A stretch of DNA of 64,000 nucleotides from NCBI RefSeq assembly GCF_963678635.1, contig NC_087065.1, positions 2,730,001-2,794,000 of the forward strand, read 5' to 3'. Numbering within the stretch: the stretch's first letter is position 1; every line of letters begins with the position of its first letter. The notes beneath the pieces are model-generated. The model saw only the letters and a program-made list of their open reading frames with translations, was not told the DNA's origin and did not search any database. The translations under genes were made by a program, and so were the position numbers. Positions 57,459 through 64,000 of the stretch are shown here, piece by piece. Origin of the DNA: Symsagittifera roscoffensis. Lineage: Eukaryota > Xenacoelomorpha > Acoela > Convolutidae.

Positions 57459-60400
57459 TTTCGCCGACCACCCTAAAAATTTTGTGAGGTCGTTTTAGGC
57501 ATCAATAAATACTATTTTTGAAGGGGGAGCGCGTACCAAGAAAAAACGCTTCCAAAAACTGACTAAAACATTGTTTTTTAAAAAAAACGCCTTCAACGCA
57601 GAAAATTTGGTCAAAACAATTTCTCACATTTGAGAGAACTCGGAAAATCATTTGGTTGACCTAAAAAAGTCGACAAGTTTTTCAATTTTTTAAAAACACT
57701 TTTCCTCCAGCAAATGCTCGAGAAAACGCGGCATAGGTTCATTGATTCATGGGTTACAAGCCACATCGGCGTATTGCACGTCATAACTTACAACTAATTC
57801 AATTTTAGTTATCTCAATTACAAATTTTTATTGATATAAAAATTATGCAGTCTGATTTTCCCGTATGCTCATTTCAATTTAGTAGCTCCGCAATCCAAAT
57901 AAAAAAATGAAACAATAATGCTTGTATCTGGTATCAGGGCGAGGCTTTGAATGTTTCGAATGCCTTTTAAATTCCAAGGAGCAGTAAAAAATAAAATTAA
58001 TTCTTTTTTAATTTGAGGTTTTTTTGTGAAACCCATCACCTCACACGCCATATAACGTACCAAGTGATAGATTTTGCTCCTATTAACGAATCAATTACGG
58101 CAAATAAGTTCCTTGAACCAATTTAGAACAAATCCTAAGACAGATTAAATCCTCGCTCACAATAGCAAAAAATACATCGCGCGTTAATTGTCCCAAATTG
58201 GCCAAAGCTGCAACAGTTTAATCCCCATAACAGTACGGAAACTAATCACAGGTGAATTATCTTTTCAAATTTAAGCTCCGGACAACAATACTTTTTGAAT
58301 GATATAAAAAAAATTCTGTCAAAATGGCTAATTAAAAAGCGGAAATTTGTCTGAAGAAAAATAACCCACCCGAGCACAAATATTCCGTTACATTCGTTAC
58401 GAAAGTCGAAACAAAAAACAAACACTCGACCTGGGTGGATCTAGGAGTTGTTTTCTGATTTAGGCCAATCAAATTTGTTTTCTTTATCCTATAATGTTTT
58501 GAAAAGTCTTGAACAAAGATTGGCGCCGTAAGTAAAATGGGTCGGCTGCCTTCCAGCGTTTCCAACTCTCTCCTAAACAACAACAAGACTGCTCGAATCA
58601 AAACAGAGCCCTGAATGTTCCGACTGCTTTTTAAAACCTATGGAGCAGTAGTAACAAGAAAAAATTGAATAAAAAAAATTTAAAATGTACTTTTTTTTCA
58701 ATTTGAGATTTCTTTTGTGAAAATCATCCCACCACGCCCCATATAAAGTACAAAGTGATCAGCCCACACGCCATATAAAGTACAGATTTTGCTCATAGTA
58801 ATTTGTAATTTTATTCCAAATAAGCTTCTTTCAACCAATTTGGAACGATTTCTAAGACGGACATATCTTCGCTTACGCATTAATAGCGCGAAATATATCC
58901 CGCGTTAATTGTCCAAAATTGGCCAAAATGCCATTCTTTAAACCCCTATAATTTTACGAAAGTTGATCACAGGTGAAATATTCTTTCAAATTTAACTCAG
59001 GACAGCAACATCAAAAAAATGCCGTCAAAGTGGCTAGTTAAAAAGAAAAAAAAACCCAGCCCGAGCATAAATTTTCCTTTATTTTTGTTACAAAAGTCGG
59101 AACAAAAAAGCTTTTATCGATAGTGGTTAAATTTTTCTCTGACGCAAAGTTTATTCGCAAGTCCAAAAATCAGTTAGAAGTCTATCCAATAGTTGACAAA
59201 AACACTCTGATAAAAGAGAACAAAAAGAACAATTTTGAAAACAGTATACTAAATTTAAATTGTTTGATACCCCATCAAATGAGGCGTACCTTTTTGAGGC
59301 AATATTAATCTCAAAACATTGATAGTCTAAAACATAGTTATACGTTTTATTTAGGCAGAACATTTCACACATTGTTATAAATGTCCATTGCAGAAATGCA
59401 GCATGCAACAAACTCCTTGGGCTATATCATTCGGAAAGTACTATTGTCTTGACCTCGATTAAAAAAAGTATTTTTTTTGTAAAAGTATGAGGGTTCAAAC
59501 ATTTGGGATTTGGGCCATTTTGGGATATTTAACGCGTGATACATTTTTTGCTATTACCGCGCGAGCGGAAATTTAATCTGCGTTAGAAATTTTCCCCAAT
59601 TAACTAGGCTATTTTTCAAAACTTCTCCGTTAGCAGAAATGAATTCTATCACTATGTAATTTATTTGGCTTGTGGGTGTGTTTTCAAAAAACTTACAAAT
59701 ATGTTTTTTATTTGAAAAACTCATCATAGATGCAAGCGAACACTTCTCTGTAAACCTTAAAATACAGTCCGAACAGTAAAAGTTTCGCTTTGATACAAGT
59801 CTGGTTTTACTGACGCGTAATATGGACGCGCAAGAAAACAAAGTTTGAAAATCTGTTTTGAATTTTGCAGTTTTCTTAAATCTCATTTATGCTAATTGTT
59901 TTGGCCGCCAAAAACAATCGTATATATCTTCCATCTGTACGATCGGTGATTCTGCAGCTTGAAACTACTATCTAAGACACGGGCAGATCTAGGATTTTCG
60001 CGAGGGGGGTTGGAGGTCGGATTTTCAAAAAGTTTTGAAAATTTTGTCGACATTTTTTGTTTAGGTTGAACGAATTGATTTTCTGAGCTCTCCAACTCAC
60101 TATAAAGACCCCATTTTGATAAGGAAGTTTTGGAAAACAAACAGGCCAAAAAAGCGTTTTTAGGCACTTTTTGGAAAAATTTGAGCAGGAAATTTACAGA
60201 ACAGTAATGGAAAACTTTAATTTTTGGACAATATTCGAAGATAAAAAAATTCAGTTGTACGAAATTATTACGGCCGATTAACTACTTTCAATTCAATTTC
60301 GAACGATTTTGTTTGTATAAATAGCCACGCATAAATACTTCGTGTTAAGTTTTCAGCATCAGTAGTAAAATCTTTAATCCGCACATAAATTGGTTCACAG

Positions 60401-63400
60401 CTTGGCTAAATTGGCTCTCAAGTTTTTTGAACATTCTCTCAGACTTTTGAATTCGAAAAAAAACTTTGATTGACTATAGAAAAGAGTGCAATCGGAAAAT
60501 TCAGGGCATTCATGTTTAGCATTCATTTTTGGTTTGAGAATCAGCTTCTCCTTTTTTTGCTGCCCCTGCTTTGAATAAACAAAAAGTCCTAAATTATCGA
60601 AATCTGCAAATTTTCAAACGCCTCGAATCTTAACCTACATTGGAAAATTTTGCTGAAGTTTTTGAACAAGATAGGATAGTCTCTGTTGAAACCACGGCGG
60701 CAATCTTGAGCCGTTCTAAAACTCCTGATCTAAAATGCCTGCAGAACAAATACCATCTATTCATCCCTACTCGAAAATAGAGTTTCATTAGCTTACCGAG
60801 AAAAAAAACCAGCAATTTGTAATCGAGTAATGTTACCAAGAAAATGATTCAAAATTAAACTTTCCAATATCTTTGCTTTCAAGAAAGCACATTGATGAAA
60901 TTCCTTTGTATCCAAAAAAATCATGAAACTTTGTGTTTTTGGGAAAATTTCCGGAGCAAAATTTTTTGGTATTTTATAGTTTAAGAAAAAATTCAAAATC
61001 TAAACATCTCTACTGCGCTATGGTAAAACTAATGCATTTAAAAAACCTAAATTTTAAATTTATATCATGCTTGTGAAAAATTACGATGTTTCGTTTCAGT
61101 TGCTTGCGATAACCAGCAGCAGTCACATATGTTAGGTTTCAAGGATGAGAAAGTAGGAGACAGTCCATTTTCTCGGCTCACTATCCTTCCGGGTAATCAT
61201 ACATCCAACCCGTCGACTATAGAGACGACAAGTGAAGCTACCACAATTGGAGAGCACACAACTACCCACAATCGACCCACTTTATTTCCCAAGCCTACTA
61301 CCCACCCGACGACTGAAGAGACAACAACCGAGGCTACCACGACTGAAGAGCTGACAAGTGAAGCTACCACAACTGGAGAGCATTCATCTACCCACAATCG
61401 ACCCACTTTATTTCCCAAGCCTACCACCCACCCGACGACTGAAGAGACAACAACCGAGGCTACCACGACTGAAGAGCCGACAAGTGAAGCTACCACAACT
61501 GGAGAGCACACAACTACCCACAATCGACCCACTTTATTTCCCAAGCCTACTACCCACCCGACGACTGAAGAGACAACAACCGAGGCTACCACGACTGAAG
61601 AGCCGACAAGTGAAGCTACCACAACTGGAGAGCACACAACTACCCACAATCGACCCACTTTATTTCCCAAGCCTACTACCAGCCCGACGACTGAGGAGAC
61701 AACAACCGAGGCTACCACGACTGAAGAGCCGACAAGTGAAGCTACCACAACTGGAGAGCATTCATCTACCCACAATCGACCCACTTTATTTCCCAAGCCT
61801 ACCACCCACCCGACGACTGAAGAGACAACAACCGAGGCTACCACGACTGAAGAGCCGACAAGTGAAGCTACCACAACTGGAGAGCACACAACTACCCACA
61901 ATCGACCCACTTTATTTCCCAAGCCTACTACCCACCCGACGACTGAAGATACAACAACCGAGGCTACCACGACTGACGAGCCGACAAGTGAAGCTACCAC
62001 AACTGGAGAGCACACAACTACCCACAATCGACCCACTTTATTTCCCAAGCCTACTACCCGCCCGACGACTGAGGAGACAACAACCGAGGCTACCACGACT
62101 GAAGAGCCGACAAGTGAAGCTACCACAACTGGAGAGCACACAACTACCCACAATCGACCCACTTTATTTCCCAAGCCTACTACCCACTCGACGACTGAAG
62201 AGACAACAACCGAGGCTACCACGACTGAACAGCCGACAACCGAGGCTACCACCACTGAAGAGCCGACAACCGAGGCTACCACCACTGAGGAGCCGACAAC
62301 CCAGGCTACCACTACTGAAGAGCCAACAACCGAGGCCACCACGACTGAAGAGCCGACAAGTGAAGCTACCACAACTGGAGAGCACACAACTACCCACAAT
62401 CGACCCACTTTATTTCCCAAGCCTACTACCCACCCGACGACTGAAGATACAACAACCGAGGCTACCACGACTGACGAGCCGACAAGTGAAGCTACCACAA
62501 CTGGAGAGCATTCATCTACCCACAATCGACCCACTTTATTTCCCAAGCCTACCACCCACCCGACGACTGAAGAGACAACAACCGAGGCTACCACGACTGA
62601 AGAGCCGACAAGTGAAGCTACCACAACTGGAGAGCACACAACTACCCACAATCGACCCACTTTATTTCCCAAGCCTACTACCCACCCGACGACTGAAGAG
62701 ACAACAACCGAGGCTACCACGACTGAAGAGCCGACAAGTGAAGCTACCACAACTGGAGAGCACACAACTACCCACAATCGACCCACTTTATTTCCCAAGC
62801 CTACTACCAGCCCGACGACTGAGGAGACAACAACCGAGGCTACCACGACTGAAGAGCCGACAAGTGAAGCTACCACAACTGGAGAGCATTCATCTACCCA
62901 CAATCGACCCACTTTATTTCCCAAGCCTACCACCCACCCGACGACTGAAGAGACAACAACCGAGGCTACCACGACTGAAGAGCCGACAAGTGAAGCTACC
63001 ACAACTGGAGAGCACACAACTACCCACAATCGACCCACTTTATTTCCCAAGCCTACTACCCACCCGACGACTGAAGATACAACAACCGAGGCTACCACGA
63101 CTGACGAGCCGACAAGTGAAGCTACCACAACTGGAGAGCACACAACTACCCACAATCGACCCACTTTATTTCCCAAGCCTACTACCCGCCCGACGACTGA
63201 GGAGACAACAACCGAGGCTACCACGACTGAAGAGCCGACAAGTGAAGCTACCACAACTGGAGAGCACACAACTACCCACAATCGACCCACTTTATTTCCC
63301 AAGCCTACTACCCACCCGACGACTGAAGATACAACAACCGAGGCTACCACGACTGACGAGCCGACAAGTGAAGCTACCACAACTGGAGAGCACACAACTA

Positions 63401-64000
63401 CCCACAATCGACCCACTTTATTTCCCAAGCCTACTACCCACTCGACGACTGAAGAGACAACAACCGAGGCTACCACGACTGAACAGCCGACAACCGAGGC
63501 TACCACCACCGAAGAGCCGACAACCGAGGCTACCACCACTGAGGAGCCGACAACCCAGGCTACCACTACTGAAGAGCCAACAACCGAGGCCACCACGACT
63601 GATGAGACAACAACCGAGGCTACCACGACTGTAGAGACAACAACCGAGGCTTTCACGACCGATGAGACAACAACTGAGGCTACTACCACTGAAGAGACAA
63701 CAACCGAGGCTACCACGACTGTAGAGACAACAACCGAGGCTTTCACGACCGAAGAGACAACAACCGAGGCTACCACCACTGAAGAGACAACAACCGAAGC
63801 TACCACGACTGTAGAGACAACTACCGAGGCTTTCACGACCGAAGAGCCGACAACCGAGGCCACCACGACTGTAGAGACAACAACCGAGGCTTTCACGACC
63901 GAAGAGCCGACAACCGAGGCCACCACGACCGAAGAGTCAACAACCGAGGCCACCACGACTGAAGAGTCGACAACCGAGGCTTCCACCACTGAAGAGACAA
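57016..64000 (+). CDS. secreted or surface repeat mucin, 3' end outside window
   Basis: Exon 1 (57016-57067) codes for the signal peptide MAKFVLKIIALALLVNN. Exon 2 starts at 61100 after acceptor gtttcag, restores phase (Ile-Ala-Cys-Asp), and stays open to the window end without a stop. After about 50 residues of unique sequence (ACDNQQQSHMLGFKDEKVG... with one Cys) come 17 copies of a 42-residue repeat (THNRPTLFPKPTT, then Thr/Glu-rich EETTTEATTTEEPTSE) in two blocks, separated and followed by short TTEATTTEEP-type 10-residue units and finally TTVETTTEAFTT units. The Thr-rich, proline-containing composition means dense O-glycosylation, as in gel or surface mucins. Like the membrane mucin upstream it has a phase-1 signal-peptide exon; a membrane anchor may lie beyond the window. 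Confidence 0.85.
57480..57720 (-). repeat. inverted relative of the repeat at 34985
   Basis: ttgaagggggagcgcgtacc and aaaacgcttccaaaaact correspond, inverted, to ggcgcgcactcccccttcaa around 35200. Mucin intron; family uncertain. Confidence 0.4.
57920..58412 (+). repeat. dispersed repeat family R, copy R5
   Basis: Starts tgcttgtatctggtatcagg then gaatgtttcgaatgcc. Core ttgaaccaatttagaac ... cgcgcgttaattgtcccaaa. Ends attcgttacgaaagtcgaaa. In the intron of the repeat mucin. Confidence 0.8.
58590..59108 (+). repeat. dispersed repeat family R, copy R6
   Basis: Starts ctgctcgaatcaaaacagag then tgttccgactgc, with an internal duplication of cacgccatataaagtaca. Core ttcaaccaatttggaacg and cttacgcattaatagcgcg. 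Ends gttacaaaagtcggaacaaa. Confidence 0.8.
59500..59810 (-). repeat. dispersed repeat family R, inverted copy R7
   Basis: Inverted and partial: taacgcgtgatacattttttg and tattaccgcgcgagcgg (core), tctatcactatgtaatttat, and near the end taaaccttaaaatacagtcc then gtttcgctttgatacaagtc (family start inverted). Confidence 0.6.
59985..60180 (+). repeat. relative of the repeat at 34985
   Basis: gatctaggattttcgcgagg then ggtcggattttcaaaaagtt matches ttctaggattctctcgaggg and ggcggattttcaaaaaaaaa near 35000. Ends within aaaaagcgtttttaggcact, also seen at 35733. Confidence 0.5.
60181..61099. other. last part of the repeat-mucin intron, nothing recognised
   Basis: A/T-rich, ends in a normal polypyrimidine-type acceptor. 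No coding or repeat signal identified. Confidence 0.4.
61100..64000 (+). CDS. repeat mucin exon 2 (partial)
   Basis: Acceptor tttcgtttcag ends at 61099. The frame with codons starting at 61102 is open to the window end (966 codons). Composition is dominated by Thr, Glu, Ala and Pro with one HNRPTLFPKP block per 126 bases. Two other frames are also open over much of this span only because the repeat length is a multiple of three. Confidence 0.88.
61255..63480 (+). repeat. 126-bp minisatellite coding array, 17 units in two blocks
   Basis: Units start at about 61255 and recur every 126 bases. Block 1 has 8 units (to about 62215) and ends in a short 30-bp-unit tail. Block 2 has 9 units (about 62383-63480) and ends in the same tail. 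Unit variants (HSSTHN or HTTTHN; TTHP, TTSP, TTRP or TTHS; EETTTE or EDTTTE) occur in the same order in both blocks. Confidence 0.92.
63480..64000 (+). repeat. 30-bp coding repeats (TTxETTTEAT type)
   Basis: Ten-residue units such as TTEEPTTEAT, TTDETTTEAT and TTVETTTEAF alternate to the window end. The TTVETTTEAFTT variant recurs several times in a 60- to 90-bp higher-order pattern. Confidence 0.9.

Noticed and set aside
61358-63634. 758-codon plus-strand frame (KLPQLEST, PRLPRLKSRQ repeats)
   Set aside because: A shifted frame of the same coding repeat; it does not connect to the exon acceptor at 61099 in phase with either signal-peptide exon.
61197-63989. 930-codon minus-strand open frame rich in Val/Ser
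   Set aside because: It is the antisense shadow of the Thr-codon repeats (ACC/ACG/ACT read backwards as Gly/Arg/Ser/Val-type codons). The 126-bp period is a multiple of three, so all frames without stops stay open. It has no start context or domain, and the plus frame joins a signal-peptide exon in phase.
1-64000. tRNA, rRNA or CRISPR arrays
   Set aside because: No cloverleaf with a proper T-arm box, no rRNA signature and no spacer-repeat array seen. The regular 126-bp array is coding, with no unique spacers.

Overview
This is an AT-rich animal (metazoan) genomic window. It has spliced genes with GT-AG introns, a ciliary small GTPase, mucin-type surface proteins, Ty3/gypsy retrotransposons, a Penelope-like retroelement and several non-autonomous repeat families. 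Nothing in it is prokaryotic. Long poly-G/poly-C runs, strong AT bias and these element types would fit a marine invertebrate, possibly a tunicate, but the sequence does not settle the lineage.

Three host genes can be supported, all on the + strand. (1) IFT27/RABL4 is complete in two exons (12457-12865 and 15216-15406). Its single intron holds four copies of a ~220 bp hAT-type MITE, two with perfect 8-bp target duplications. (2) A type I membrane mucin of about 618 residues is assembled from eight phase-consistent exons between 20163 and 41630: signal peptide, Thr/Ser-rich stalk, cysteine-rich repeats, one membrane helix and a short cytoplasmic tail. Intron 4 (10.5 kb) and intron 5 (7 kb) are filled with transposons and repeats. 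(3) A second mucin-like gene has signal-peptide exon(s) at 54676-54727 and/or 57016-57067. Its giant repetitive exon starts at 61100 and runs off the window end. The signal-peptide exon lies in a recent tandem duplication (51663-57458), so the gene now has two nearly identical candidate first exons.

Mobile DNA by region. 1-540: fragment of a non-LTR-like reverse transcriptase (- strand). 527-5884: a degenerate Penelope-like element (PLE) with ~555 bp inverted terminal repeats, an RT carrying a PHD-finger-like insert, and a GIY-YIG endonuclease. 22979-27725 (-): gypsy element lacking RT/RNase H. 28905-32380 (+): RNase H-integrase-tail remnant of another gypsy element. 42597-48652 (+): gypsy element with complete ends, 241-bp LTRs and TSD gata, but many nonsense and frameshift mutations. 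48657-51100 (-): a further gypsy remnant. A dispersed ~530 bp repeat family has at least seven copies, and there are tandem repeats, a microsatellite and a TIR element at 38845-39230.

The two mucin genes share a layout: a small signal-peptide exon ending in phase 1, then a very long Thr-rich exon. They are probably members of one surface or secreted mucin-like family in a locus being remodelled by tandem duplication, unequal crossing-over and transposon insertion.
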